Part shown: positions 1-9,541 of the stretch, in pieces | Layout: each line of letters opens with the position of its first letter | How positions within the stretch are numbered: the stretch's first letter is position 1 | Origin: an uncultured Pseudomonadota bacterium | Lineage (GTDB): Bacteria > Pseudomonadota > Gammaproteobacteria > Ga0077536 | Reading direction: 5' to 3' | NCBI GenBank assembly: GCA_903825645.1 | Contig: CAIKBL010000007.1 | Location: 1-64,000 of the forward strand | Length of the DNA stretch: 64,000 bases | Notes under the pieces: generated by a model | The model's database searches: none | What the model was told of the DNA's origin: nothing | Seen by the model: the letters and a program-made list of their open reading frames with translations, nothing else | Position numbers and translations under genes: made by a program

Positions 1-278
1 CGAAATCCTAAGGTGGCGCCGGCGCTGACTCCACTGCGAGGGCAGAAAAAACGTCTGGCGCGCGGGATCGTTTATTCTCGTGAGCGGCCGACTGCCGCCA
101 CTCGTTGTTTCCCGGTATCGCGAACAATCCACGATCAGGGTGGCGCCGTGAAGGCTAGACGGACGTACTGCTTCGTTCAAACGCAAATTGCGGATGTGCA
201 TACGCCGTAAGCAAGCGCTACAGTCTATCCGGGCCTCCCACCTGGCCCAATCTTGCTGTTTTTTTGTATCAGCGTCGA
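1..278. other. window edge, no supported gene
   Basis: I see no convincing reading frame here. It lies downstream of the Rieske gene. A weak plus-strand hairpin (GGGCC at 231-235, GGCCC at 244-248) is followed about 10 bases later by a run of seven or more T, so it could be the terminator of a plus-strand gene ending at or before the window edge. The stem is only five base pairs. Confidence 0.3.
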
Positions 279-1424
279 TCAGCCGGCGCGCGCCAGCGTG
301 GCCGTAATTTCACGATGATAGTGTGTCAAGGCCGGCTCATTGCGACCGAAAACGGTGTGCGTTTGTGCTGCACAATGAAAACCCTGCTGAATCCTTTCGC
401 CCACCGGGAAATCTTCATTTTCGACGACATGAAGGACCAGTTCGAGGTTCCGATCCCAGTGGCGTCGCGCTTTTTCGGAGTCTGCCGGCGTGGGCGTGTA
501 GAGCGAAACCCGGAACCGGGCTTCGTCCGGAGTCGATCCGGGGTAGATTTGCCAAAGCTCGATTTGTTCGCCTTGCCAAACAATCACCGTGCCCGGGAAC
601 AAAACGTAAATCGCAACGACATGCGGTAACAATTGCCATTCTGTCTCTATTTTCTGCGATAGCTGAGTCACCGACTTGCGCGGCGAGACGAGTCGAAAAT
701 GTTGGCTATAGGCATCAAACGTCGCGAGATTCTGGTAGAAGATGGAAGCGATCGAATCCCGGTGTAATACCGCGAAGTGATAAGACTCAAGAAACGTGTC
801 GACGACGAGTTTCCAGTTCATTCGCCGTGTGAGATCACGCGAGGTGTAATGGTGGAACCCCTCGAGTTTGTAGCCGCTTAGTTCGCTGTCCAGCGGACCC
901 AGCCACTGTTCCAGGTCGAACACGGGACCGGGTGTCGGACAAACCCACAGCATGCCATGACGCTCACTTGCGGGCAGGGCCGTCAAGCCGAAATCCTCAC
1001 GCGCCAGCGCTGCAAAGGATGCTTCATCTGGGCGGCTCAGCAGCGCACCGTTCAGACCATAAACCCAAGCATGGTAGGGGCACGTGAACCCGCGCGCTTC
1101 TCCGCAGCCTGTCGCAACTTGGGCGCCGCGATGCCGACAGACATTTAGAAAAGCCTTGAATGCTCCCGTCAAATCACGGACAAGGAGGATCGGCACACCC
1201 GACAAATCATGTGTCTGGTAGGTTCCGGGTGCAGGAAGATCGTGACTGAGACCGACGCATAGTGGCTGTTCCCTGAAAAACACCTGCTGTTCTCGCGCTG
1301 CGACTTCTGAGCTGGTGTACTCATCAACGGACTGTGAGTAAGCCGCATCGGCTAGTTCAGTGGACGTCGTCTCCACTAACTGAAGCAGGCGCTTGGCCAC
1401 ATTGATTTGTTCCGCGTGTTGCAT
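279..1424 (-). CDS. Rieske 2Fe-2S ring-hydroxylating oxygenase, alpha subunit
   Basis: This is the catalytic subunit of a Rieske non-heme iron oxygenase, which inserts oxygen into aromatic or other hydrophobic rings using electrons passed through its 2Fe-2S centre. The Rieske motif is clear: C96-x-H98 (CRHRG) and C115-x2-H118 (CPYHAW). The iron site is the D-x6-H-x4-H array in DTFLESYHFAVLH, about residue 205 onward. The 381-residue length fits alpha subunits of this class. No beta subunit, ferredoxin or reductase is adjacent, so electrons must come from elsewhere or it is an alpha-only type. It lies 34 bases downstream of the molybdoenzyme gene on the same strand and is probably cotranscribed with it. 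The substrate cannot be told from sequence. Confidence 0.9.
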   Translation of the reverse strand: MQHAEQINVAKRLLQLVETTSTELADAAYSQSVDEYTSSEVAAREQQVFFREQPLCVGLSHDLPAPGTYQTHDLSGVPILLVRDLTGAFKAFLNVCRHRGAQVATGCGEARGFTCPYHAWVYGLNGALLSRPDEASFAALAREDFGLTALPASERHGMLWVCPTPGPVFDLEQWLGPLDSELSGYKLEGFHHYTSRDLTRRMNWKLVVDTFLESYHFAVLHRDSIASIFYQNLATFDAYSQHFRLVSPRKSVTQLSQKIETEWQLLPHVVAIYVLFPGTVIVWQGEQIELWQIYPGSTPDEARFRVSLYTPTPADSEKARRHWDRNLELVLHVVENEDFPVGERIQQGFHCAAQTHTVFGRNEPALTHYHREITATLARAG

Positions 1425-1458
1425 AATATCTTTCGCTTTTGAAGTTAGCCCGCCCGGA

Positions 1459-3531
1459 TCAGGCGGCTTTTATCCAGATTCCGTTGTCATGAAATGCCGC
1501 GCCGCCAGCTGGACCTGCGGGATCCGCGCCGGTCAGAGCGTTGATCCCGATGCCGCCTGGGAATGCGTGATTCGGCCAGATGCTCTCACTAATGACGACG
1601 CCGGTCTGAACCCCTTCGAAGAATTCAAGGGAGAGTTCAATTTCACCTCTTCGATTTCCGATGCGGATACGATCCCCGTCTTTTAGACCCAGTGCCGTCG
1701 CATCGGTCGCGTTCATTAGCAGGGTGGGTCGTTGTTCGCGGCGTCGCGATGTCGGCGTCTCCGTGAACGTGGAATTCAGGTAATGCCGAGCAGGTGCGGT
1801 GACCAGACGGAAGGGATGATGAGGATCCCCCTCCTCAATCACCGCGAAATGATCGGGTAACGCCGGGGGAGTTGCCTCCGCGCCAAATCCCTGAGGAGAG
1901 AGTCCTGCCCAGTCAGGTGCGAAATGAAATTTCCTGTCGGCGTGCGCGAACCCATCAAGATAGTGCGCGGTCTCAAAATCCGGTTGGCAGTCAATCCATC
2001 GGGCATTTTCGAGATCTTTGAGGTTGCCCCAACCGGAACGTTGTAACGTCGAGTCGATGATCTCGCGGGGTGTCATCTTGAACCCGTCATGCTGCGCGCC
2101 CAAGCGTTTGGCCAGTTCGCAGATCACGAAGTGATTACTCTGACATTCGCCCGGAGCCTCGATGATTTTGGGACCTAGCAGGATGTGCTGTTGTCCGCCC
2201 GCCTGATAGAGATCGTCATGCTCCATAAACATCGTTGCCGGCAGAATAATGTCGGCAATCGCCGCCGTTTCGGTCATGAACTGTTCGTGGACACACGTAA
2301 ACAAATCCGCACGCATAAACCCACGATGGACCGTATTCAAATCCGGCGCAACAGACATCGGATTGGTGTTTTGGATCAGCATGGCAGTGACTGCTGCTCC
2401 GCCCTGCAGTGCGGCGAATTCGTTCGTGAGCACGGCACCAATGCGAGATTGGTCCAGCAAGCGTATGGACGGGTCACGCACGTCGGATCCCTCAATTAGG
2501 GACCGGTCCCAATGAAAAATGGCGCCATTGTTGTGAAAAGCCCCACCGCCCTCGTGCAGCCATGCGCCGGTGATCGCAGGGATACAGGCCGCGGCATGCA
2601 TGTTCACGGCGCCATTGCGCTGCCGTGAAAACCCGTATCCCAGCCGAAAAAATGTTTTGGGGTGTTCGCCGATCAAGCGGGCGAAGGACTCGATAGTCGA
2701 TTCTGAAACGCCACTGATCTGGCTCGCCCATCGGGGGTCTCGGCTCTTCAGATGTGCGGCTAGTTCATGAGGACAGTCTGTATAGCGCTCGAGATATGAC
2801 CAGTTCGCCCAGTTGTCACGGAACAGACAATGCATGACGGCACAGGCTAGCGCGCCGTCGGTTCCGGGTCGGACACAGACAAAGAGATCCGCTTGCTCGG
2901 CAGTGGCGTTGCGGTAAGTGTCGACGACGACAATTTTTGCCCCCCGTTCGCGACGGGCTCGAAGGGCATGGGCCATGACATTGATTTGTGTACTTGCCGC
3001 GTTCGTGCCCCAGATAACGATCACGTCTGCATGGGCCATTTCTCGTGGATCGCTACCGGCGAGTCGACCAGTGCCCGCGATAAACCCTGTCCACGCTAGC
3101 GTTACGCAAATGGTGGAGTACTGCCCGGAGTAACGTTTGGCATGTCGCAGTCGATTGATGCCGTCGCGCATCACGAGACCCATGGTTCCGGCGTAGAAAT
3201 AGGGCCAGATCGACTCAGTGCCGTGGACTTGCTCTGCTCTCAGAAAAGCTTCGGCGACCTCGTCCAGTGCAGCTGTCCAGGATAACGGTTCGTACTGACC
3301 CGAACCCTTGGGGCCCGTCCGGCGTAGCGGTACAGTGAGTCGGTCCGGGTGGTGGATGCGCTCTGCATACCGAGCGACTTTGCTGCAAATCACGCCCGCA
3401 GTATAGGAATTAGCACCAGCGCCGCGAACTTTCCCAATATGGTGAGTGTCTAGTTTTTCGATTTCGAGCGCGCAAGTCGACGGGCAATCATGCGGGCATG
3501 CGCTGTAATGGATTTCGGGTGCGGGTTTCAC
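1459..3531 (-). CDS. molybdopterin (bis-MGD) oxidoreductase with N-terminal 4Fe-4S site
   Basis: This is a large subunit of the DMSO reductase superfamily. The N-terminus carries a 4Fe-4S ligand set C12-x3-C16-x3-C20 plus C49 (GVICSK), then the molybdopterin oxidoreductase domain and a C-terminal dinucleotide-binding domain (near HYLNSTFTETPTSRRR). At 690 residues with no twin-arginine signal, it resembles the cytoplasmic, stand-alone formate-dehydrogenase-like or hydroxylase-type members. No electron-transfer subunit lies nearby. It is the first gene of a probable two-gene unit with the Rieske oxygenase. The physiological substrate is unknown. The family assignment is firm, any narrower name is not. 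Confidence 0.88.
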   Translation of the reverse strand: MKPAPEIHYSACPHDCPSTCALEIEKLDTHHIGKVRGAGANSYTAGVICSKVARYAERIHHPDRLTVPLRRTGPKGSGQYEPLSWTAALDEVAEAFLRAEQVHGTESIWPYFYAGTMGLVMRDGINRLRHAKRYSGQYSTICVTLAWTGFIAGTGRLAGSDPREMAHADVIVIWGTNAASTQINVMAHALRARRERGAKIVVVDTYRNATAEQADLFVCVRPGTDGALACAVMHCLFRDNWANWSYLERYTDCPHELAAHLKSRDPRWASQISGVSESTIESFARLIGEHPKTFFRLGYGFSRQRNGAVNMHAAACIPAITGAWLHEGGGAFHNNGAIFHWDRSLIEGSDVRDPSIRLLDQSRIGAVLTNEFAALQGGAAVTAMLIQNTNPMSVAPDLNTVHRGFMRADLFTCVHEQFMTETAAIADIILPATMFMEHDDLYQAGGQQHILLGPKIIEAPGECQSNHFVICELAKRLGAQHDGFKMTPREIIDSTLQRSGWGNLKDLENARWIDCQPDFETAHYLDGFAHADRKFHFAPDWAGLSPQGFGAEATPPALPDHFAVIEEGDPHHPFRLVTAPARHYLNSTFTETPTSRRREQRPTLLMNATDATALGLKDGDRIRIGNRRGEIELSLEFFEGVQTGVVISESIWPNHAFPGGIGINALTGADPAGPAGGAAFHDNGIWIKAA

Positions 3532-3784
3532 ATGGACTCCAGTCGCTTCTGACAGAGGTGCACGCTAGTGTGCAACCACCGCCGACCTAGGGCAACGCTC
3601 GGCGTTTGCGTATCATGGCATACGATGGCTACAGAAGTGTCCCGGTGGAACACCGACGGTCTGCGCTTACGCCGAGGCATCGATCCTTCTGCGAGCAAAA
3701 GGGCGTGCGCTGAGGATCGGGCGATGGATGGGAGCGTCGTGTGTCGTTTGCCTCGCTGTCAATGGGAAGTTTGGAGAGAACATT

Positions 3785-4744
3785 ATGCATTTTGTCATTT
3801 TAGGTGCCGGCGCGCTGGGCACCCTCCTTGCCGGTCATCTGGCGCGGGCCGGTCACCGCGTACAACTCGTGGCGCGCGGCGCGCGTGCCGACCGACTTGC
3901 CGAGGAGGGCCTCGTGATCTGCGGGCTGAGCAATTTTCACATCGCGGTTGAGATAGTGCGTGAACCGGCGACGCTCGCGCACGCGGACGTTTTTATAAAC
4001 ACAGTTAAAACCTATGACAGCGTTGCCGGACTCGCGTCGCTATCCGCACTGCGACCGGTCATGGCGTTGTCTGTTCAGAACGGTGTCGTGAAGGAAGACG
4101 AATTAGAAGCGCGTTTCGGTCGCGCGGCTGTTATCGGTACGATGGCCGATTTCAGCGGCGAGTTGACCGAACAGGGTGCCGTGCGCTTCACGCGCAACAT
4201 CAATCTGCATCTGGGGGAGCGCGCAGGACAACAGACCACGAGGACTGACGCACTCGCGGCCGCGGTCCATTCGGCTGGCATCAATGCGCGAGCAGTGGAC
4301 AACATCGAAAGTATTATCTGGTCTAAATACGTGGGATGGCTTGGACTCATGCTGCTCGCCGTTTTGACCCGCCGTTATACGGGCGAATTTCTCCAGGATC
4401 CCGATGTCGCCCGAGTCGTTGCGCAGATTACGCGCGAAACGGCACAGCTCGCCGATTCCCGGCAGATTCCGCTACTCGATATTTCACCCATGCCGGCGTC
4501 ACGCCTCCGTACCGCGAGTGAAGACGAGGCGACTGTCCTTATCCAGGCGGTGGGTGTGAGCATGGCCACCCAGGCGCCTACGCATCGCCTGTCAAGCTTG
4601 CAGGACGTCCTGCGCGGCCGACCACTCGAAATCGAGGAAACGGTGGGTTATGCCTGGCGTGCGGGGAGTGCGTGTGGGCTTTCGATGCCGGTTCTCGGCA
4701 CCTGTTATCGAATAGCGGCGGCAATTAATCGAGGGTTGCAATAG
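3785..4744 (+). CDS. ketopantoate reductase family (PanE/ApbA-like)
   Basis: This is an NADPH-dependent 2-dehydropantoate 2-reductase family member. The protein opens with the nucleotide-binding motif GAGALGTLLAGHLARAGH, and the C-terminal helical domain carries the expected SIIWSKYVGWL stretch, where the lysine corresponds to the conserved catalytic Lys. I placed the start at the ATG at 3785 because GGAGAG sits six bases upstream and the Rossmann motif begins there; an upstream in-frame start would add 19 unrelated residues. It has 319 residues, usual for the family. Its neighbours (molybdoenzyme on the other strand, tonB downstream) do not suggest pantothenate synthesis. Many paralogues of this family reduce other 2-keto acids, so true PanE function is uncertain. 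Confidence 0.85.
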   Translation: MHFVILGAGALGTLLAGHLARAGHRVQLVARGARADRLAEEGLVICGLSNFHIAVEIVREPATLAHADVFINTVKTYDSVAGLASLSALRPVMALSVQNGVVKEDELEARFGRAAVIGTMADFSGELTEQGAVRFTRNINLHLGERAGQQTTRTDALAAAVHSAGINARAVDNIESIIWSKYVGWLGLMLLAVLTRRYTGEFLQDPDVARVVAQITRETAQLADSRQIPLLDISPMPASRLRTASEDEATVLIQAVGVSMATQAPTHRLSSLQDVLRGRPLEIEETVGYAWRAGSACGLSMPVLGTCYRIAAAINRGLQ

Positions 4745-4753
4745 GGTGGTTAT

Positions 4754-5485
4754 GTGGGTGCGGCAGTCCTGGGGGCTCTCGCCGTGTTGATGCCAAGCGT
4801 CGGTACCGCGGCGCTCGGGCGCTCGGGCGCTCGGCTGGCTAAGAGACCGGAATGGGACTGTGCGTTACTCGGCGGTATTTCGATTTTGCTGCATGGGTGG
4901 GCGTGGCTGTTGTTCCACGCGACCGATCAGCCGGGACGTCCACCCCCGATCCCGCACCAAATCGAACTTCAGTTATTTCGAGCATCGTCTGTCGAACCGA
5001 CGCTTCCAACCCCAGCGCCGTCGACGAAACTAAGGCCGCTTTTACCGAGCGTAAAGCCGACAATGCCCGCGCGCGCGCGCCCCAACGTGGCCAGAAAGCC
5101 GTTGACGCCCGCTATCTCCTCACCCCAGTCGTTATCGCCTACGTTGTTACCTCCGGCGCCCCCCGATTCTTCGGTCCGGGCCGCCATGTCGGCTCAGTCG
5201 ACGGTCCCGGCTTTGCTCGAAGCCGTGTGCGTGGCGTGTCCACCGCCGATATTTCCGCCGCGCGCACGGCAGCATGGCTGGATGGGTAAAGTCATCCTAG
5301 AAGTTGAAGTGTTGCCGGACGGCTCGATTGGTCATCTCAAAATTGCGCAGACGAGCGGACACCTTGTCTTGGATGAGGCGGCGCTGAGTGCAGTTCAGCA
5401 ATGGCATTATGTCCCGGCCAAGCGTGGGGACAGCCCCGTTGCGGTGATTCGCATGCTACCCATCGTGTTTAAATTCGATCATTAA
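4754..5485 (+). CDS. tonB: TonB family energy transducer
   Basis: This periplasm-spanning protein couples the proton gradient to outer-membrane receptors. One membrane anchor lies at about residues 37-53 (LLGGISILLHGWAWLLF). A long Pro/Ala/Ser-rich linker follows (about residues 60-150), then a C-terminal TonB domain with VILEVEVLPDGSIG and ALSAVQQWHYVPAK. Length is 243 residues. The start is uncertain: GTG at 4754 is used here, but the first 30 residues are weakly conserved in type and a downstream start is possible. It is followed nine bases later by exbB and then exbD, the canonical transducer-motor set. No TonB-dependent receptor or Fur-like site was recognised in the window. Confidence 0.85.
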   Translation: MGAAVLGALAVLMPSVGTAALGRSGARLAKRPEWDCALLGGISILLHGWAWLLFHATDQPGRPPPIPHQIELQLFRASSVEPTLPTPAPSTKLRPLLPSVKPTMPARARPNVARKPLTPAISSPQSLSPTLLPPAPPDSSVRAAMSAQSTVPALLEAVCVACPPPIFPPRARQHGWMGKVILEVEVLPDGSIGHLKIAQTSGHLVLDEAALSAVQQWHYVPAKRGDSPVAVIRMLPIVFKFDH

Positions 5486-5493
5486 TTAGGAGT

Positions 5494-6165
5494 ATGTCGG
5501 TCGTGTTGCCTCATTTGTCTAGCGATACCATTGTCGGTTTCACGCTAAACGCCCTCGGGATATTTTCGGTCACGACATGGACCGTGGTCTTTTTTAAGAT
5601 TTTCCAACATCTCCGGGCGGTTTTTAGTAATCGACGCTATATGCACGCGTTTTGGGGGGCTAGCAGCCTCTCCGCGGCGTATGCATTCAGGCCGATAGAC
5701 GGATCGGCAGCCCGCATTGCCGCGGCCGGCTTCGAGGTCTTGGCCTCGCACCCGACGGCACAAGATTTGGCCCATTCGGGTGAACGACGAGATTTGCTCG
5801 AACGTTGCCTGCGTCAGCAGCTGCAAAGGGAACGGCGTGCACTCGAGGGCGGGCTTGCCTTGCTTGCGAGCATCGGCAGCACGGCGCCCTTCGTCGGTTT
5901 ATTCGGAACGGTTTGGGGGATCATGAATGCTTTGCATGAAATAACCCGGGTGGGCAACGCCTCGCTTGACGTGGTGGCGGGCCCAATAGGGGATGCATTA
6001 ATCGCGACCGCCATCGGGATCGGCGTCGCTGTTCCGGCCGTACTGGCCTATAACTTTTTCCTGCGCAGGATGAAGATAGTCGTGGCCGAACTTGACGATT
6101 TCGCGACGGATTTCCTCAACCTTGCGGGCCGCCAGGGCTTCCACCTTGGGCGCGAAGACGAATGA
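5494..6165 (+). CDS. exbB: ExbB / TolQ-type proton channel subunit
   Basis: This inner-membrane motor subunit pairs with ExbD to energise TonB. It has a first membrane segment at about residues 15-37. The diagnostic MotA/TolQ/ExbB core GLALLASIGSTAPFVGLFGTVWGIMNA lies in the middle and is given here only as a landmark around residues 125-151. A third segment is rich in small residues (GDALIATAIGIGVAVPAVLAYN). It is 223 residues long with no N-terminal periplasmic extension. The ATG follows TTAGGAGT closely. The stop is ten bases before the exbD start. Middle gene of tonB-exbB-exbD. Confidence 0.92.
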   Translation: MSVVLPHLSSDTIVGFTLNALGIFSVTTWTVVFFKIFQHLRAVFSNRRYMHAFWGASSLSAAYAFRPIDGSAARIAAAGFEVLASHPTAQDLAHSGERRDLLERCLRQQLQRERRALEGGLALLASIGSTAPFVGLFGTVWGIMNALHEITRVGNASLDVVAGPIGDALIATAIGIGVAVPAVLAYNFFLRRMKIVVAELDDFATDFLNLAGRQGFHLGREDE

Positions 6166-6175
6166 GGAGTACCCG

Positions 6176-6583
6176 ATGCCGCTGATTTCCTCTCCGGATC
6201 AAGACGAGGTGCTAAGCGAGATCAATGTCACGCCCTTAGTGGACGTGATGCTCGTGTTGCTGGTGGTTTTTATCGTCACCGCTCCCCTGTTGACCAATGC
6301 CATTCAGGTTGCGTTGCCGAAGACCGCACATACCACTGGTCCCGACGCTCGCGAGGCCGTCACCATCACGGTCAGCCCCGCAGGTCACCTCCATGTGGGT
6401 AAGCGTGCCGTCGATCCCGCCATGCTCGAACAAGTACTGCGCAAGCTTCGGCTAACCCAGCCCGATTTGACCCTTTACCTTCAAGCCGACGAGGCCGCAC
6501 AGTACGGCCTCGTGGCTAAGGTCATGGCGAGCATTGAGCGCGCTGGGGTGTCCAAAGTCGCGGTTATTACCGCGACCGAGTAG
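6176..6583 (+). CDS. exbD: ExbD / TolR-type transport protein
   Basis: This is a single-pass inner-membrane protein with a periplasmic domain. The conserved N-terminal segment [19 protein letters not shown] contains the membrane Asp needed for proton coupling. I start it at the ATG at 6176, with GAGGAG seven bases upstream; a longer frame starting inside exbB would add 28 residues and is less likely. It has 135 residues, as usual. The last 17 bases overlap the 3' end of the convergent helicase gene, so there is no room for a separate terminator between them. Confidence 0.92.
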   Translation: MPLISSPDQDEVLSEINVTPLVDVMLVLLVVFIVTAPLLTNAIQVALPKTAHTTGPDAREAVTITVSPAGHLHVGKRAVDPAMLEQVLRKLRLTQPDLTLYLQADEAAQYGLVAKVMASIERAGVSKVAVITATE

Positions 6584-7862
6584 GCGCTCCGCGCGGACTC
6601 GCACCCGCCCGTTGGGTATTCCCGTTCGCCTGCGTACGGCTGCCCGGACTCCTAGGCCGTCGCTGACCCTGCTGCTCTCTGGGCGCCATTTGCCGGCGTT
6701 CAGGGACGTGATCCGCCTCGTGCGGACTCGGTTTGTCGAAACCAGGCATCGTGAATCGTTCGATTCGTTTGCCTAACAAACGTTCGATAGCCGCCAGTTG
6801 GGAGAGTTCTTCTGGGCTGACCAGCGCATGGGCCTCGCCTTCGGAACCGGCGCGGCCAGTGCGACCGATCCGGTGCACATAGTCCTCCGGCACGTGGGGT
6901 AACTCGAAGTTCACCACATGTGGCAGTTCGCTGATGTCGATGCCGCGAGCGGCGATATCGGTTGCTACAAGCACCTGTAGCTTCCCGTCTTTGAACTCGG
7001 CCAAGGCTCGCGTGCGGGCGTTTTGGCTTTTGTTTCCATGGATCGCCAGTGCCGAGATCGCTGATTTTTCGAGTTGCTCTGCGAGCCGATTTGCGCCGTG
7101 TTTGGTGCGCACGAAAACCAGCACCTGAAACCAGCCACCTTCTTTGATGAGCTGCACTAGAGCTTCGCGTTTGCGGGTCTTGTCGAGGACGCAAACGCGT
7201 TGGCTAATCAGGACGGGGCTCGCGCCACTGCGCGCAACTTCCACTCGAACAGGTTGATTGAGGAGTTGGTCGGCGAGGGAGGTAATTTCCGTTGGGAAAG
7301 TCGCCGAGAAAAGCAGATTTTGGCGCTTCGCCGGGAGTAGCGCCAGAACTCGGCGGATATCCCTGATGAACCCCATATCCAGCATGCGATCGGCCTCATC
7401 CAGCACGAAGGTTTCGATGTTGGAGAGATTGACCGCGCGTTGGCCAGCCAGATCAAGCAGGCGACCTGGTGTGGCGATGAGGACATCAACCCCACGCCGC
7501 AGCTGCGAGATTTGTGGGTTGATGCTCACGCCACCAAAAATGACGAGAGCTGTCTGCTTGGTATAACGGGCATAGTCCCGAAAAGAGGCTTCGATCTGTG
7601 CGGCGAGTTCCCGGGTAGGGGTCAGGATGAGGACGCGTATCGGACCCCCAGAAGGTTTCGGTGAGGCCATCAATCGGGCGAGGATAGGCATCAGGAACGC
7701 GGCCGTTTTACCGGTTCCGGTCTGCGCGGCGGCCAACACGTCACCGCCAGCAAGTACGACCGGGATGGCTTGTGCCTGGATGGGCGTTGGCGTGTCATAA
7801 CCGCATTCATGGGCGGCACGCACTAAGGCCTCCGGGAGACCCAGCGTGGAAAAAGTGGACAT
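6567..7862 (-). CDS. rhlE: DEAD-box ATP-dependent RNA helicase, RhlE type
   Basis: This cytoplasmic RNA helicase is involved in ribosome assembly or RNA turnover. All core motifs are present in order: the Q motif GYDTPTPIQ, motif [19 protein letters not shown] with the RhlE-like continuation RMLDMGF, SAT, and [10 protein letters not shown]. The core is about 375 residues, followed by a basic, low-complexity tail rich in Arg, Pro, Gln and Gly, typical of RhlE. Total 431 residues. Its 3' end overlaps exbD by 17 bases in convergent orientation. A second DEAD-box gene (deaD type) lies at 43 kb. Confidence 0.92.
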   Translation of the reverse strand: MSTFSTLGLPEALVRAAHECGYDTPTPIQAQAIPVVLAGGDVLAAAQTGTGKTAAFLMPILARLMASPKPSGGPIRVLILTPTRELAAQIEASFRDYARYTKQTALVIFGGVSINPQISQLRRGVDVLIATPGRLLDLAGQRAVNLSNIETFVLDEADRMLDMGFIRDIRRVLALLPAKRQNLLFSATFPTEITSLADQLLNQPVRVEVARSGASPVLISQRVCVLDKTRKREALVQLIKEGGWFQVLVFVRTKHGANRLAEQLEKSAISALAIHGNKSQNARTRALAEFKDGKLQVLVATDIAARGIDISELPHVVNFELPHVPEDYVHRIGRTGRAGSEGEAHALVSPEELSQLAAIERLLGKRIERFTMPGFDKPSPHEADHVPERRQMAPREQQGQRRPRSPGSRTQANGNTQRAGASPRGAPTRSR

Positions 7863-8041
7863 AAAGCTCCTAGTATTTAGGAATCGGCCTGCCGCCCATC
7901 GTGTGTGGCGTCAGTCAAAGGCAGATGGAGTAAAAAGGACGACCGTGGTCGGCGGAGAACGGAGGACTGATCAGTTAAACGCCGACGTACTGTAACAGAT
8001 GCAACGAGATCTGTCCTCCGCCGGTGCAGGAACTGTCCGAT

Positions 8042-9448
8042 TTAAAGGTGAGGTCGGCGTTTGTGCCATTCGGTCGCCTGCTCATAGGCCGCAGCGATAC
8101 GTACGATAGTTGCTTCGTCCCCGCGCCGTCCGATGAATTGCATCGCTAGGGGCATTCCCTCGGCACTGAAGCCGTTGGGAATCGTGATGGAGGGATGTCC
8201 GCTCAGATTGGTTGGGCCGCTATAGCGAATTAGCGCCGGCATTGCCTCGGGGGTAATGACGCCTTGCGGATGAAACGCCGCCTGGGATATCGCGGGAGAC
8301 GGCGTCGCGGGACAGAGAATGCAGTCCACTTTTTCCAGTGATCGGTCGATCAGTGTCTTGGTCGACAGTCTAAAGCGCTGTCCGCGCGCATATTCTTCCG
8401 CACTTGCCGCCAGACCATACTCAAGCATGGCACGAAATGTCGGACCGTATTCACTCGCACGGGCCGGGAAGAACTGCCCATGCCATGAGAGCGCGTCGAC
8501 ACTGCAGAGCGTGTACCAATGCGGCAGCCCGTCCATTATCCCGGTCAAATCAAGGTCGTGGATTTCGAGACCCCGAGCTTTCAGCATGTAGCATGCTCGG
8601 AAAGTCGCGGCGGCCTGGGCGGGGTCGGTGTCTGCTACACAGTAAGCGCGGTCGATTCCAACCTTCAGGCCCTGCGCGCCCTGACGGATGGCGCTCAGGT
8701 AATCCACACGCGGATCGCATCGCGTTGTGGGATCCCGTGGATCGATGCCTTCCATGACCTGCAGCATCAAGGCTGCATCCGCCACCGATCGGGCCATCGG
8801 GCCGACGTGGTCGAGCGTGTTGGCGAGTGGGAAAATGCCATGCCGGGAGACTTTGCCGAAAGTCGGTTTGATGCCGACGACACCACACCAGGACGCCGGA
8901 AAGCGTATCGACCCCCCCGTATCGGTCCCTATCGCGCCATAGCATAAAGAGGCGGCTGTCGCAGCGCCGGAGCCGCTCGAAGATACCCCAGCAGAATAGT
9001 CCGTATTCCATGGATTACGGGGCACGGGCATAGTGGGGTGATAGCCGGTGAGGGCGAACTCGGCCAGATTGAGCTTGCCCATGCAGATAGCCCCGGCCTC
9101 GGTCAGTCTTTCGATGATCGTGGCGTTTTCCGCCGAAATTGACCCTTGCAACATCGGCGAGGCGCAGGTCGTGGGTAATCCCTTGACCGAGATGAGATCT
9201 TTCACGCCGATCGGAATACCATGGAGTTTGCCGCGATAGTGACCTGTCGCGATCTCCTCCGCTGCACGTCGGGCCTGGGTACGGGCTAGATCAACCGAGA
9301 CATGCAGATAGCTTTGCAGTCTTCCGTCTAATTTTTCGATGCGCGCCAGCTGCGCCTCGAGCAAATCAACCGGCGATATGGCTTGGCGCTCAAGGTAGGG
9401 CGCTACCGCGGTAATTGTACCGGTTAGCAGAGCGTCCAGATCGGTCAT
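8042..9448 (-). CDS. amidase signature family hydrolase
   Basis: This enzyme hydrolyses an amide bond through the Ser-cisSer-Lys triad. The lysine is in GIPIGVKDLIS (near residue 80), and the serine region is SSSGSGAATAASLCYG followed by GTDTGGSIRFPAS, which contains both serines. Length is 468 residues, normal for the family. GatA, the glutamyl-tRNA amidotransferase subunit, shares the fold, but no gatB or gatC is near and the C-terminal half differs in style, so a catabolic amidase is more likely. It is followed by a gap of 93 bases to the esterase gene lying upstream on the same strand. Substrate unknown. Confidence 0.88.
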   Translation of the reverse strand: MTDLDALLTGTITAVAPYLERQAISPVDLLEAQLARIEKLDGRLQSYLHVSVDLARTQARRAAEEIATGHYRGKLHGIPIGVKDLISVKGLPTTCASPMLQGSISAENATIIERLTEAGAICMGKLNLAEFALTGYHPTMPVPRNPWNTDYSAGVSSSGSGAATAASLCYGAIGTDTGGSIRFPASWCGVVGIKPTFGKVSRHGIFPLANTLDHVGPMARSVADAALMLQVMEGIDPRDPTTRCDPRVDYLSAIRQGAQGLKVGIDRAYCVADTDPAQAAATFRACYMLKARGLEIHDLDLTGIMDGLPHWYTLCSVDALSWHGQFFPARASEYGPTFRAMLEYGLAASAEEYARGQRFRLSTKTLIDRSLEKVDCILCPATPSPAISQAAFHPQGVITPEAMPALIRYSGPTNLSGHPSITIPNGFSAEGMPLAMQFIGRRGDEATIVRIAAAYEQATEWHKRRPHL

Positions 9449-9541
9449 GTTGATTGCTCCCGCAGCGGTTCGGCGAGACCCGTACGCTGCGATCTCGGTT
9501 AGTCGGCGGTCTGCCGCCCGCAGGCGACAGACCGACTAGAC

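Noticed and set aside
5024-5200. Repetitive GCGCGCGC and Pro-rich DNA inside the TonB-like gene as a possible repeat element
   Set aside because: It is the coding sequence of the usual proline-rich TonB linker.
8042-9448. Amidase as GatA of the tRNA amidotransferase
   Set aside because: No gatB or gatC nearby and the gene stands beside an esterase, so a catabolic amidase is favoured.
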